A DNA stretch of 64,000 bases, taken from contig BNCN01000001.1 of NCBI GenBank assembly GCA_014656495.1, positions 682,001-746,000 of the forward strand. The letters are read 5' to 3'. Shown piece by piece: positions 18,601-26,698 of this stretch (its first letter is position 1; each line of letters opens with the position of its first letter). Under the pieces are notes generated by a model that was not told the DNA's origin, ran no database searches, and saw only the letters and a program-made list of their open reading frames with translations. A program made the translations under genes and the position numbers. The DNA is from Comamonas sp. KCTC 72670. Lineage in GTDB: Bacteria > Myxococcota > Myxococcia > Myxococcales > Myxococcaceae.

Positions 18601-21600
18601 ATTCCGCGGACGCGCAGCCGGAATGGGCCTCCGCCGAAGCGCCTGCCGCCGAGGCGCAGCCGGAATGGGCGACGCCGGCAGAGGCTGCTGCACCCGAGCA
18701 GGCCCAAACGGAGTGGTCCACGGGCGAAGCGACCGCAGCGACCCAGTCCGAGTGGGCGACCACCGAGAACGCCGCTCCAGCGCAGACCGAGTGGGCGACC
18801 ACCGAAACGGCGACCTCCGAGCTCCAGCCCGAGTGGGTCACCCCGGAAGCCACTTCCGCTGAGCCCCAGCCTGAGTGGGCGACGGCCGAAGTCAGCGCCA
18901 CCGAGGCCCAGCCCGAGTGGGCCACCTCGGAGGCCGCTTCGACCGAGGCCCAGCCTGAGTGGGCCACCGCCGAAGTCAGCGCCACCGAGGCCCAGCCCGA
19001 GTGGTCCACCCCGGAGGCTGCTTCGACTGAGTCCCAGCCTGAGTGGGCCACCTCTGAAGCCAGCGCCACTGCGTCCCAGTCTGAGTGGGCCACGGCGGAA
19101 GCCTCTTCAGGCGAAGCCCAGCCCGAGTGGGCCGCCACCGAAACACCGGCTGCGGAAGTTCAGCCCGAATGGGCCACTCCTGAAACGGCCACCATTGAGG
19201 CCCAGCCGGAATGGGCCACGGAGGAAGCGTCCACCACTGCGGCGCAATCCGAATGGGCTACAGCAGAAGCGCCTGCTGCGGCTCATTCCGAATGGGCCTC
19301 TACCGACGCAGCCGCCGCAGAGTCTCAGCCCACGTGGGCCCCCGTTGAAGGTGCAACTTCGGACCAGCAGTCCGAGTGGGCCACCACCGAGGCCACGTCG
19401 ACTGATTCGAAGTCCGAGTGGGCGACTTCGGAAGCAACTCCCGCTGAGTCCCAGTCGGCGTGGGCGAACACCGCAGCCACCGCAGCGGAGCCACAGCCCG
19501 AGTGGACCACCACGGAAGCCTCTTCGGCAGAGTCGCAGCCCGAATGGGCCACCGCTGAAACGGCCACCACGGAGCCCCAGCCTGAGTGGACCACCGCTGA
19601 AGCCACCACCGCGGAGCCGCAGCCCGAGTGGGCCGCGGAACCGACCGCGACCGAGTCCCAGGCCACGTGGACCAGCGCTGAGGCGGCTGGTGCGGAGCAG
19701 CAGCCTGAGTGGGCGACCGCCGAAGACGTAGCGCCCGAGGCGCAAGCCGAGTGGTCTGCATCCACGGACGCCGCCGAGATTGAGGTCCAAGCCGAGTGGT
19801 CTTCGGAAGCGTCCTCCTCCACCGAGCCCCAGGCCGAGTGGTCCGCCGCTCCTGAGGCGGCCCCCGCGCGGGCTCCCACCGAGTGGGCGTCCACGAGCGA
19901 GCCTCTGCCCGAATGGGCCCCAGCGGAAGCCGCGGCGCCCGCTGAGCCTCAGGCGGAGTGGTCTGCCAGCACCAACTCGGCGGACACCGTTCAATCCGAA
20001 TGGGCGACCGCGGAGGCATCGGCTCCCGCTTCGGACCAGGCCGAGTGGTCCGCCAACGCCGACGCCACCAACCCTGCCCAATCGGAGTGGGCGACTTCGG
20101 AAGAGTCCCCCACCATCGAAGCGCAAGCCGAGTGGGCAGAGCCCGCGGAGGCCACCAGCGCCGCCGGACACTCCGAGTGGGCCTCCAACGCGAATGCCAC
20201 GGGCACCGCGCAGCCGGAATGGGCTGCGACGGAAACCGCGGCTCCCGCTGCGGAGGACTGGGCCACCAGCACCGAGCCCGCTCAGGCGCAGTGGGCCACG
20301 CCGGAAGCCACCGGGGCCCAAGCCGAGTGGACCACGGGCGCAGCACAGCCAGAGTGGGCCACGCCCGAAGCCACCGAGGCCCAAGCCGAGTGGACCACCG
20401 GCACCGACGCCACCACTGCCCAGCAGGACTGGGCCACGCCCGAAAACACCGAGGCACAGCCCACGTGGACGGCTGGCACCGACGCCACCTCCGCACAGCC
20501 GGAGTGGGCCACGGCTGAAGCCACCGAGCCCCAGGCGGAATGGGCCTCGCCAGAGGCCACCCCGGCTCAGTCTGAGTGGGCGACGCCGGAGACCAGCGCC
20601 CCCCAGGCGGAGTGGGCCACGACGGAGGCCGCTCCGGCTCAGGCGGAGTGGGCCACGGCTGAAGCCACCCCGGCGCAGCCCGAGTGGGCGACGCCCGAAG
20701 CCACCGAGGCCCAGGCCGAGTGGACTGCTGACGCCACCGCGACCGGCACGGCTCAGGCCGAATGGGCCGCGACGCCCGACACGTCCGCGCCCGCCACGTC
20801 CGAGTGGTCCGCGAGCGCTGACACGACCGGCGCCGCGCAGGCCGAGTGGACCGCAGAGCCCGCTGAGGTCCAGGCGGAGTGGTCCACGGATGCGGCCCAC
20901 ACGGCCCAGCCCGAGTGGACCGCCGATCCCGCCGAAGTCCAGGCGGAGTGGACCGACACCGCCACCACGTCGGAGCAGGTCCAGGGCGGCGGGTCTGCCC
21001 CCGCGGAGCCGGAGCCCGAAGCCGAGCCCATCGAAGTGCAAGCCGAGTGGGCCGAGCCCGAGGAGGCCCAGCCGGAATGGGCCACGACGGAAGACACCAC
21101 GGCCGCCCCCGCGCACCAGGGCTGGAGCGCCACGCCCGAAGTGAACGGCGCGCAGCCGGCGTGGGCCGCTCCCGTCGAGGAGATCGCGCCCGAGGCCGTC
21201 CAGGAAGAGTGGGCGTCCCCCATCGAAGAGTCGCAGCCGGAATGGGCCGCCTCCGAGTCCGGCGCCACCACCCCGGAAGCCGCGCAGTCCAACTGGGCAG
21301 ACCCGGCCGCCGAGCCCACGCCGGGCGCCGAGTGGTCCGCGTCGAACACGGGCCACGACGCCCAGGCCAACGCATGGACCTCCGCCACGCCGGAGACCTC
21401 CGAGTGGTCCGCGTCCAGTGACGGCTCCGCCACCTGGGAAGCCCCCGCGGAGCAGCAGCCGGCGTGGGCCACGGCGGAGCCTGAAGCCGCCCCCGCGTGG
21501 TCCGCCGAACCCGCCGCGGCGGAGTGGAGCGACGCGCCCGTCGACGTCGAGCCGATGATGGAGGCCGAGCCCGTCGAAGAGGCCTCCACCTGGGAGGCCG

Positions 21601-22373
21601 AGCCCATCGAGGACAGCGCGCCCGCTCCAGCGGCGCAGTGGGCCGCCCCGGCGGAAAACCCGTTCGGCGCGCCCGCGCAGGACTACTCCGAGGCAGAGCC
21701 CATCGAGGAGGCCGAAGAGGTCTCGATGGAGCTCGAGCAGGAAGTCTCGGACATCGACGTCGAGGAGGAGGTCGTGGTGCCGCCCGCGCCCGTCGCGGCG
21801 CTCCCCACGGCTCCCGCGCAGCCGGTGGTCGTCCCGCCCGCCCCCTACGCCCAGGCGGCGATGGGCGCGGCGGGCGTCGGAGCCGCGGCGCAGGCACTCC
21901 GCCCCGCCGCCGTCATCCCGCCCACCCCCGCCAACCACCTCGCCGCCGAGCGCGAGCCGCTCTTCGATGACACCGCCATCGTCGGCGGGACGGCGCTCAC
22001 CTCCTTCGTGGAGGGCGAGCATCGCGTCATCATCCACACGGTGGAGGGCCAGGTGAAGCGCGGCACCATCCGCGACGCGGACCTGCTCGACGACGTCATC
22101 TCGCTGGAGCAGCAGAGTGGCTTCGCCGCCGAGCAGATTCCCGGCAAGCGCGTGAAGGCCATCTTCTTCATGCTCCCCGCGGGCGCGCGCCAGCCGCAGG
22201 CCGAGGGTCAGAAGATTCGCGTCACCTTCAACGACGGCCGCCAGGTCGCCGGCTTCTCCCAGGACTTCCAGGGCAGCACGCCGGGCTTCTTCGTCATCCC
22301 CGCCGACCAGCGCACCAACACCGCGCGCATCTTCATCTACCGCTCCAGCGTGCAGGCGGTGGCCGAGGGCTGA
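15633..22373 (+). CDS. Giant low-complexity Trp-repeat protein with PilZ-like C-terminal domain
   Basis: This 2246-residue acidic protein has five parts. Residues 1-45 form a short folded head (MREFRFLDEKRKLGSLSPVEEARW). Two copies of QGYYAADGQWYPYPAGY follow (about 57-95). Next are nine copies of the 12-residue unit GYDPNAQAYAQQ. A long Asp/Glu/Ala/Ser tract follows with recurring EIALDASDV. Then come about 80 spaced tryptophans in units like AQPEWATPEA (about 880-2010). The last ~130 residues are globular (GEHRVIIHTVEGQVKRGT ... GFFVIPADQRTNTARIFIY), which I recall as a PilZ-like DUF6982 domain common in myxobacteria. No signal peptide or transmembrane helix is seen, so it is probably cytoplasmic. 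A scaffold or condensate role is possible, but nothing shows it directly. Confidence 0.8.
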   Translation: MSDTRAAMREFRFLDEKRKLGSLSPVEEARWIELRTQLGVDDAPAADASAWQQQAAPQGYYAADGQWYPYPAGYEQQPQGYYAADGQWYPYPAGYDPSQGYDPNAQAYAQQGYDPNAQAYAQQGYDPNAQAYAQQGYDPNAQAYAQQGYDPNAQAYAQQGYDPNAQAYAQQGYDPNAQAYAQQGYDPNAQVYAQQGYDPNAQAYAQQGYEPNAQGDASAWQTDAQAQQAYPAEVAPQPAAEPDNLSLADDIDIPALSEPAPWMTPGASEQASAQAHAEPVSDDAPSDDEPAVELSAEDAVEDPSASFADVTADLQHDPQPEAVNVAEDDFSDVSAEPQAPVAAAPETSLEDSFADLSMEVESAPDADAQSSVEVEVPSSEIELVDGATESEPVLAQELTPAPIDDAWASAPLAVEAEPTEVADAGDLIDVAAMAEPEATPDAEIALDATDMLEASASELEVSARAETPAIELDASAETFPDAAAQDVPSSEIASDAVSAEPAEIALDASEVSDDSNASAPVAAYTDATVDVTDVSHHAFEPAFAEASNAVAGTSDVNEVAPGSLSSDAAYVTDAGAVDTDAASGVADDAHAATLDSTVAHADTALSSDTEAPLDVADISTADASVDSSEEAPTGDAQYAELALEAAGTAEAASAQDDAPAEIALDASDVSEPAPAEAEIALDASDVASDAQVTEIALDAADVSTSTTDDAPAEIALDASDVSESVPTLELDSTEVAAEAPTLDGTDVEAAPEHSAVAAHDSGETPTLEVVDVTADATHDAVYAQTAEPFATSDVPSLEIHPVQVGPNLHADTLSVAGDPPRAAAQHTAVAPSAEEMFDLSGNPEEAVPLAAANEFLSHGQFAQSDDRGMALPDSEPEAIELQSEWVSASEPAEESTTPQWDAANALAATATATHSEAEAPVELQAEWAEPSSETQTEWTAPAATTSEWTSTPVTTQAQPEWAASTETAETSAQAEWTAEPEAAQAEWTADSADAQPEWASAEAPAAEAQPEWATPAEAAAPEQAQTEWSTGEATAATQSEWATTENAAPAQTEWATTETATSELQPEWVTPEATSAEPQPEWATAEVSATEAQPEWATSEAASTEAQPEWATAEVSATEAQPEWSTPEAASTESQPEWATSEASATASQSEWATAEASSGEAQPEWAATETPAAEVQPEWATPETATIEAQPEWATEEASTTAAQSEWATAEAPAAAHSEWASTDAAAAESQPTWAPVEGATSDQQSEWATTEATSTDSKSEWATSEATPAESQSAWANTAATAAEPQPEWTTTEASSAESQPEWATAETATTEPQPEWTTAEATTAEPQPEWAAEPTATESQATWTSAEAAGAEQQPEWATAEDVAPEAQAEWSASTDAAEIEVQAEWSSEASSSTEPQAEWSAAPEAAPARAPTEWASTSEPLPEWAPAEAAAPAEPQAEWSASTNSADTVQSEWATAEASAPASDQAEWSANADATNPAQSEWATSEESPTIEAQAEWAEPAEATSAAGHSEWASNANATGTAQPEWAATETAAPAAEDWATSTEPAQAQWATPEATGAQAEWTTGAAQPEWATPEATEAQAEWTTGTDATTAQQDWATPENTEAQPTWTAGTDATSAQPEWATAEATEPQAEWASPEATPAQSEWATPETSAPQAEWATTEAAPAQAEWATAEATPAQPEWATPEATEAQAEWTADATATGTAQAEWAATPDTSAPATSEWSASADTTGAAQAEWTAEPAEVQAEWSTDAAHTAQPEWTADPAEVQAEWTDTATTSEQVQGGGSAPAEPEPEAEPIEVQAEWAEPEEAQPEWATTEDTTAAPAHQGWSATPEVNGAQPAWAAPVEEIAPEAVQEEWASPIEESQPEWAASESGATTPEAAQSNWADPAAEPTPGAEWSASNTGHDAQANAWTSATPETSEWSASSDGSATWEAPAEQQPAWATAEPEAAPAWSAEPAAAEWSDAPVDVEPMMEAEPVEEASTWEAEPIEDSAPAPAAQWAAPAENPFGAPAQDYSEAEPIEEAEEVSMELEQEVSDIDVEEEVVVPPAPVAALPTAPAQPVVVPPAPYAQAAMGAAGVGAAAQALRPAAVIPPTPANHLAAEREPLFDDTAIVGGTALTSFVEGEHRVIIHTVEGQVKRGTIRDADLLDDVISLEQQSGFAAEQIPGKRVKAIFFMLPAGARQPQAEGQKIRVTFNDGRQVAGFSQDFQGSTPGFFVIPADQRTNTARIFIYRSSVQAVAEG
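15930..16253 (+). repeat. Nine in-frame 36-bp tandem repeats
   Basis: Nine consecutive 36-bp units encode GYDPNAQAYAQQ (one copy has V for A). A degenerate tenth unit reads GYEPNAQGD. The units differ only at synonymous positions such as GGT/GGC, TAC/TAT and GCT/GCG. Recent expansion with mild drift is the likely origin, and copy number may vary between strains. Confidence 0.9.
18270..21665 (+). repeat. Degenerate Trp-containing coding repeats (about 80 units)
   Basis: Within the giant gene, Trp codons recur every 10-18 codons in contexts such as AEPQPEWATAE, EAQAEWTTG and PAQSEWATP; I counted 83 tryptophans. Units vary in length and sequence, yet the EW pair preceded by Pro, Ala or Ser is strongly kept. 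Several stretches, such as 18880-19010, are near-identical neighbours, suggesting repeated local duplication. Confidence 0.85.
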
Positions 22374-22431
22374 GGCGGGGCCCCGCCCGGGGGCATGAAG
22401 CGAGCGCGGGGCCCCCAGCCCCGCAAATGAA

Positions 22432-22463
22432 AGAGGGGCCCCCACCACCGTGGGAGCCCCTCT
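22432..22463. terminator. Bidirectional terminator between giant gene and yceI
   Basis: A 14-bp stem with one mismatch and a 4-nt loop (AGAGGGGCCCCCAC, CACC, GTGGGAGCCCCTCT) lies midway between two convergent stop codons (22373 and 22500). It is followed by GTCATTT on the plus strand and by CTTTCATTT when read on the minus strand. The symmetry and T-rich flanks fit a terminator used from both sides. Confidence 0.8.
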
Positions 22464-22499
22464 GTCATTTCAGCCCGGCGGGTGCCGGAGAAACGCTGA

Positions 22500-23114
22500 C
22501 TACTTCTTCTCGGTCGCGGCGGCGTCGCCCTGCTTCACCAGCGACAGGTCCAGGCTCACCGTGACTTCCTCACCCACCGCCACGCCGCCCGTCTCCAGCG
22601 CCTGGTTGTAGGTCAGGCCGAAGTCCTTGCGGTTCAGCTTGGTGGACGCCGTCACGCCCGTGCGGGTGTTGCCCCAGGGGTCCTTGGACTCCTTCGACGG
22701 GCCCGTGACGTCCAGGACGACGGGCTTGGTGACACCGTGCATGGTCAGGTCGCCGGAGACCTTCAGCTTGCCCGCGCCCGCCTTCTGCACCTTGGTGGAC
22801 TTGAAGGTGATCTCCGGGAACTTCGCGGTGTCGAAGAAGTCAGGCGCCTTCAGGTGCTCGTCGCGCTTCGCGTTGCCCGTGTTGATGGAGGTCGCGTCCA
22901 GCACGGCCTCGACGGTGGACTTGGTGACGTCCTTGTCGTCCAGGTTGACGGTGCCGCTCTTCACGTTGATGGAGCCGTTGACGTTGGAGACCATCATGTG
23001 ACGGATGGCAAAGCCCGCGTTGGAGTGCGACTCGTCCACCTTCCAGGTGGAGGCCAGCGCCATCGACGGGAGGGCGAACATCAGGGCAACGGCGCTCTTC
23101 AGGGACGTCTTCAT
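22500..23114 (-). CDS. YceI-family periplasmic lipid-binding protein
   Basis: The 204-residue protein has an N-terminal signal peptide cleaved after about residue 21 (SMALA), then the YceI lipocalin-like domain opening with STWKVDESHSNAGFAIRHMMVSNVNG. Further landmarks are FDTAKFPEITFKSTKV, GDLTMHGVTKPVVLDV and TASTKLNRKDFGLTYNQ. YceI proteins form a beta-barrel that binds polyprenyl or other long lipids in the periplasm. It follows the dioxygenase gene by 32 bp on the same strand and is probably co-transcribed, which suggests a shared inducer. Confidence 0.92.
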   Translation of the reverse strand: MKTSLKSAVALMFALPSMALASTWKVDESHSNAGFAIRHMMVSNVNGSINVKSGTVNLDDKDVTKSTVEAVLDATSINTGNAKRDEHLKAPDFFDTAKFPEITFKSTKVQKAGAGKLKVSGDLTMHGVTKPVVLDVTGPSKESKDPWGNTRTGVTASTKLNRKDFGLTYNQALETGGVAVGEEVTVSLDLSLVKQGDAAATEKK

Positions 23115-23146
23115 GGTGAGTGTGCTCCTTGGAGTGACAACGAAAG

Positions 23147-24022
23147 TCAGGCGCGCAGCGCGAAGCTGCGCATGGACAAGGTTCCGTGATGGAAGCCCTC
23201 GAATACGGGGGTGAGGCGGTCCTCGGGGAGGGCAGCTCCGAGGACGAAATAGAGCGGCATCAAATGCTCGGCCCTTGGATGCGCGAGCCGCGCGTTCGGT
23301 GCGTCCAACCAGGATTGAAGGCCGGTGAAGTCACGCGCCTCCAGCTTGCGGGCAATCCACGCGTCGAAGGCCTCGGCCCACGGCTCGACGGACGCGGCCT
23401 TCTCTTGGAAATTCAGGCGGCGCAGGTTGTGGACGATGCCGCCGCTGCCCATCAGCAGCACGCCCTGCGCGCGCAGCGGACGCAGCAGCTCGCCCATGCG
23501 GGCCACGTCCGCGGGGCTCGCCCCCAGCGGCATGGACACCTGCACCACGGGGAGCTTCGCCTCCGGGAAGGCGTGCAGCAGCGGCACCCACGCGCCGTGG
23601 TCCCACCCGCGCTCGCTGTCGGCCACCGTCGGCAGTCCGCCCGCCTTCAACCGCGAGACGACGTCCTCGGCCAGCGAAGGCGCACCGGGCGCGCCATAGC
23701 GCAGGCGGTAGAGCGCCTCCGGAAACCCGTAGAAATCATGGATGAGCGCGGGCTGCGCGCTCGAGGTGACGCGGACCTCACCGGGCGTCTCCCAATGGGC
23801 GGACACCACCACCAGCGCGCGCACCGGCGACTCGCCACCGAAGCGGCGCAGCGCCTGCGGATATGCATCCGAATCCAGCGCCACCATGGGCGAGCCATGG
23901 GAGATGAACGCCGCCGGCGCCACCGCCTGGCTGCTTCCCGGGCCACCCGCGCCCAGCACGCCCGCCACCCCGGCCGCCGCCGCGCCTTGGAGAACCACGC
24001 GTCTGTCGAGCTCGTCCGCCAT
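23147..24022 (-). CDS. DODA-type extradiol dioxygenase (YgiD-like) with Tat-like signal
   Basis: The 291-residue protein belongs to the class III extradiol ring-cleaving family (4,5-DOPA dioxygenase, YgiD). The four family His positions are visible: His42 (ISHGSP), His76 (VSAHWE), His198 (SGGIVHNL) and His253 (AEHLMPLY). They would bind one zinc or iron ion that cleaves a catechol ring with oxygen. Unlike the usual cytoplasmic enzyme of about 260 residues, it starts with DRRVVLQG and an Ala/Gly-rich hydrophobic run, a plausible Tat signal. It is divergent from a V4R sigma-54 activator that may sense an aromatic compound. The natural substrate is unknown. Confidence 0.85.
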   Translation of the reverse strand: MADELDRRVVLQGAAAAGVAGVLGAGGPGSSQAVAPAAFISHGSPMVALDSDAYPQALRRFGGESPVRALVVVSAHWETPGEVRVTSSAQPALIHDFYGFPEALYRLRYGAPGAPSLAEDVVSRLKAGGLPTVADSERGWDHGAWVPLLHAFPEAKLPVVQVSMPLGASPADVARMGELLRPLRAQGVLLMGSGGIVHNLRRLNFQEKAASVEPWAEAFDAWIARKLEARDFTGLQSWLDAPNARLAHPRAEHLMPLYFVLGAALPEDRLTPVFEGFHHGTLSMRSFALRA

Positions 24023-24038
24023 GTCGGCCGCCTTCTAA

Positions 24039-24054
24039 TGCAACCGCAGGACCA
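24039..24054 (-). promoter_or_regulatory. Candidate sigma-54 (-24/-12) promoter for dioxygenase-yceI
   Basis: On the minus strand the sequence TGGTCCTGCGGTTGCA matches the TGGCAC-N5-TTGCW consensus, with the invariant GG and GC exactly 10 nt apart. It points at the dioxygenase gene, opposite a sigma-54 activator gene. The predicted start of transcription would fall only about 6 nt before the ATG, which is short. Either translation is nearly leaderless or the match is fortuitous. Confidence 0.4.
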
Positions 24055-24067
24055 GGACACACAAAAG

Positions 24068-24081
24068 TCCAACCTATTGGA
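24068..24081. promoter_or_regulatory. Short palindrome in divergent spacer
   Basis: TCCAA-CCTA-TTGGA forms a perfect 5-bp dyad between the dioxygenase and activator genes. It lies just upstream of the candidate -24 element and could be an activator or repressor site. Classical enhancer sites lie further upstream, so this is tentative. Confidence 0.25.
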
Positions 24082-24164
24082 TTTGCTCCCAACGTTCATC
24101 CAGCCGTGCAGAGACGCTCTCAAAACGATAGAGACTCAACTCATTCTGGAAGGAGCCGTACAGC

Positions 24165-25802
24165 GTGGGTGGCCGTTTCGAGTTGGACTTGAGTGAGCTG
24201 CTGACCTTCGAGCCAGGGGGCGGGCTCATCCACTTCGGAGGCCAGCGGGTGCTGCTGATGGACCCGGTGGCCCTGGGGCTGCTGCGCAAGGAGCTCATCG
24301 GGTTGATGGGGATGACGGCGGCGCGCGGCACCTTCACGCGGCTGGGCTACGCGCACGGCTGGCGCACCGCCGAGGCGATGAAGGGCGCGGTGCCCTGGAA
24401 GGATGAGTCGCTGTGGCGGCGCGCGGGCGGGCGGCTGCACACGCTCCAGGGACAGGTCCGGGTGGAGCCGGTGGAGCGCCGGGCGGACGAGGGCCCGGAG
24501 CCCTTCGCCGAGGCCCAGTGGCGTGACTCCTACGAAGCCGAGCAGCACCTGTTGCACCTGGGCCAGGCCGACCAGCCCGTGTGCTGGAGCCTCACCGGCT
24601 TCGCGTCCGGCTACATGAGCTACGTCAACGGCAAGCCCATCTACGGCACGGAGCTGCGCTGCGTGGGCAGGGGCGACGCGGCCTGCCACTACGTGGGCCG
24701 GCCCGCCGACGAGTGGAGCACCGAGTGCGCCGAGGTGCTGCGCTTCTACGAAACGCAGTGCATGGAAGGCACGCTGGCGCAGGTGACGGAGGCGCTGCGG
24801 CAGACGGAGCGCAAGCTGCGCGCGAAGCGGCAGTCCCTGGCGCGCGCGGGCGTGACGGAGGACCCGGCGGGCATGGTGGCGCGCTCGGAGGCGATGCAGC
24901 GGATCATCAACCTGGCGCGGCGGGCGGCGAAGGTGGACTCCACGGTGCTCGTCACCGGCGAGAGCGGCGTGGGCAAGGAGCGCATCGCGCGGCTCATCCA
25001 CGACGAGTCCGGCCGCGCGCACAAGGCCTTCGTCGCCGTCAACTGCGCCGCCGTCACCGAGAGCCTGCTGGAGAGCGAGCTCTTCGGCCACGTGCGCGGC
25101 GCCTTCACCGGCGCCACCAGCGACAGGGCGGGCCTCTTCGAGGCGGCCCACGGCGGCACCCTCTTCCTGGACGAGGTGGGCGAGGTGCCCCCGTCCATGC
25201 AGGCCAAGCTGCTGCGCGTGCTCCAGGAGCGTGAGGTCCGCCGCGTGGGGGAGAACACCAGCCGCAAGGTGGACGTGCGGCTCGTCGCCGCCACCAACCG
25301 CGACCTCGCCGAGGAGGTGCGGCTGGGCCGCTTCCGGCAGGACCTCTACTACCGGCTGCGCGTCATCGAGCTGAAGATTCCGCCGCTGAGGGACCGCCGC
25401 GACGACGTGCTGCCCCTGGCGCGGCTGCTGCTCGCCGAGGCCGGAGAGCGGCTGGGCCGGCGGGTGTCCGGCCTGTCTCCCGACGCGGCGGATCAGCTCC
25501 TCCGCTACCCGTGGCCTGGCAACGTGCGCGAATTGGGCAACGCGGTGGAGCGCGCCGTCGCCCTGTGCGAGGGCACGCGCGTGGAGCGGGAGGACCTGCC
25601 CGAGGAGGTCCGCGCCGCGCCCCCCAGCCTGGTGCCCACGGACAACCCGCGGCGGCTGGAGGACGTGGAGAAGCACTACATCCTCGCGGTGCTGGCCCAG
25701 AATGGCGGCAACCGCGCGCGCACCGCCGAGCAGCTCGACATCGGCGTGGCGACGCTCTACCGGAAGCTCAAGCAGTATGGCCACCCGGAGGCGGCCCACT
25801 GA
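24165..25802 (+). CDS. Sigma-54-dependent activator with XylR_N/V4R ligand-sensing domain
   Basis: GTG 24165 is preceded by GGAAGGAG (24148-24155). The 545-residue protein has three parts. An N-terminal XylR_N plus V4R sensor spans 1-185; the V4R end shows SGYMSYVNGKPIYGTELRCVGRGDAACHYVG. A short coiled linker follows (200-225). The AAA+ domain spans 235-475, with Walker A GESGVGKE (265-272), the sigma-54 contact loop GAFTGA (312-317), Walker B GGTLFLDEVG and YPWPGNVREL. A C-terminal Fis-type HTH comes last (NRARTAEQLDIGVATLYRKLKQYG). XylR and DmpR relatives sense aromatic compounds. The divergent ring-cleaving dioxygenase with a -24/-12 match is the obvious target. Confidence 0.92.
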   Translation: MGGRFELDLSELLTFEPGGGLIHFGGQRVLLMDPVALGLLRKELIGLMGMTAARGTFTRLGYAHGWRTAEAMKGAVPWKDESLWRRAGGRLHTLQGQVRVEPVERRADEGPEPFAEAQWRDSYEAEQHLLHLGQADQPVCWSLTGFASGYMSYVNGKPIYGTELRCVGRGDAACHYVGRPADEWSTECAEVLRFYETQCMEGTLAQVTEALRQTERKLRAKRQSLARAGVTEDPAGMVARSEAMQRIINLARRAAKVDSTVLVTGESGVGKERIARLIHDESGRAHKAFVAVNCAAVTESLLESELFGHVRGAFTGATSDRAGLFEAAHGGTLFLDEVGEVPPSMQAKLLRVLQEREVRRVGENTSRKVDVRLVAATNRDLAEEVRLGRFRQDLYYRLRVIELKIPPLRDRRDDVLPLARLLLAEAGERLGRRVSGLSPDAADQLLRYPWPGNVRELGNAVERAVALCEGTRVEREDLPEEVRAAPPSLVPTDNPRRLEDVEKHYILAVLAQNGGNRARTAEQLDIGVATLYRKLKQYGHPEAAH

Positions 25803-25817
25803 GCCGCCAGCCCGGCG

Positions 25818-26546
25818 TCAGTTGAGGTACTGGTCCCGGTCGGGCCGGTCCTGCCGCACCACCTGCAGGTGCTTGGAGCGGCCCTTCAACTGACGCTGCA
25901 GCCGCCAGTGCTGCAGGGTCAGCCACAGCTTGCGCGGGTTCGCGCCGCGCACGTAGGCGAACGCCATGCACAGGCCCAGCAGGTCCGGGACCTGCGTCTG
26001 CCAGCCCGACGTGATGGCCGACAGGACGACGAAGCCCGCGCCGATGCCCGCCAGGGCGTTACCCGAGAGCGGCAGCCCCCAGAAGTTCGTCTGCCCCCGG
26101 CCAATGGTGAGCCCGTAGGACACCCACAGCACCGACGTCATCACGTTGCCGCCGGCGTAGGCCTGCACCGTCGCGCCAGGCACGAACAGGGCCAGCAGCG
26201 TGGTCAGCACGCCCGCGCTCACGGCGATGCCCACCGCCACCATCAGGAGCCGCTTGCCGCCCCAGATGGACTCCAGGTAGCCGCCAATGGACCAGGTGAT
26301 GATGGCCCCGAAGATGATGCCAATCGGGCTGGACTCGATGAAGGCGTAGGTGAGCGGCTGCCAGAGGAAGGGCCCGCGGACCACCAGCTCCGGGATGAGC
26401 AGCAGCAGGTTGCCGGACTGGGCCTTCGTCAGGTGGAACAGCACGGAGCCGGCCACCAGCGCCACCGCCAGCTTGGACGCCATGGTCTCCAGGCCGGGCA
26501 GCCCCATACCGCCGCCCCCGCCGCCGAAGCTCCGCATCGGTCGCAT
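25818..26546 (-). CDS. Rhomboid-fold-like membrane protein lacking visible catalytic residues
   Basis: This 242-residue protein has about six transmembrane helices (residues 22-190) and a basic C-terminal tail (LWLTLQHWRLQRQLKGRSK). LWQPLTYAFIESSPIGIIFGAII resembles the rhomboid/derlin layout (WQ..T..F). The protease Ser of GxSG and the two His residues are not seen: the matching region reads AGGNVMTS. It may be a pseudoprotease or a derlin/DUF1751-type protein. The N terminus is Gly-rich and its start is uncertain; a second ATG lies three codons downstream. It is convergent with the activator gene, 15 bp apart. Confidence 0.6.
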   Translation of the reverse strand: MRPMRSFGGGGGGMGLPGLETMASKLAVALVAGSVLFHLTKAQSGNLLLLIPELVVRGPFLWQPLTYAFIESSPIGIIFGAIITWSIGGYLESIWGGKRLLMVAVGIAVSAGVLTTLLALFVPGATVQAYAGGNVMTSVLWVSYGLTIGRGQTNFWGLPLSGNALAGIGAGFVVLSAITSGWQTQVPDLLGLCMAFAYVRGANPRKLWLTLQHWRLQRQLKGRSKHLQVVRQDRPDRDQYLN

Positions 26547-26698
26547 TCAGTACACCATCCTCTCGTTGCTCAAGAGCCGTCCAAAGGTGGTGGAACACCG
26601 CTCGCTTCGCAACCCCAAACGACGAAGGGCGCCGCTCCCCGACACACCGGGGAGAGCGCCCTCGCACACCTACGCCGCTTCAGTCGTCGCGCGGCCGT

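Noticed and set aside
15579..22448. Long minus-strand open frames (over 1000 codons each) opposite the giant repeat protein
   Set aside because: They are Arg/Gly-rich mirrors of the Asp/Ala/Glu repeats and contain no folded segment.
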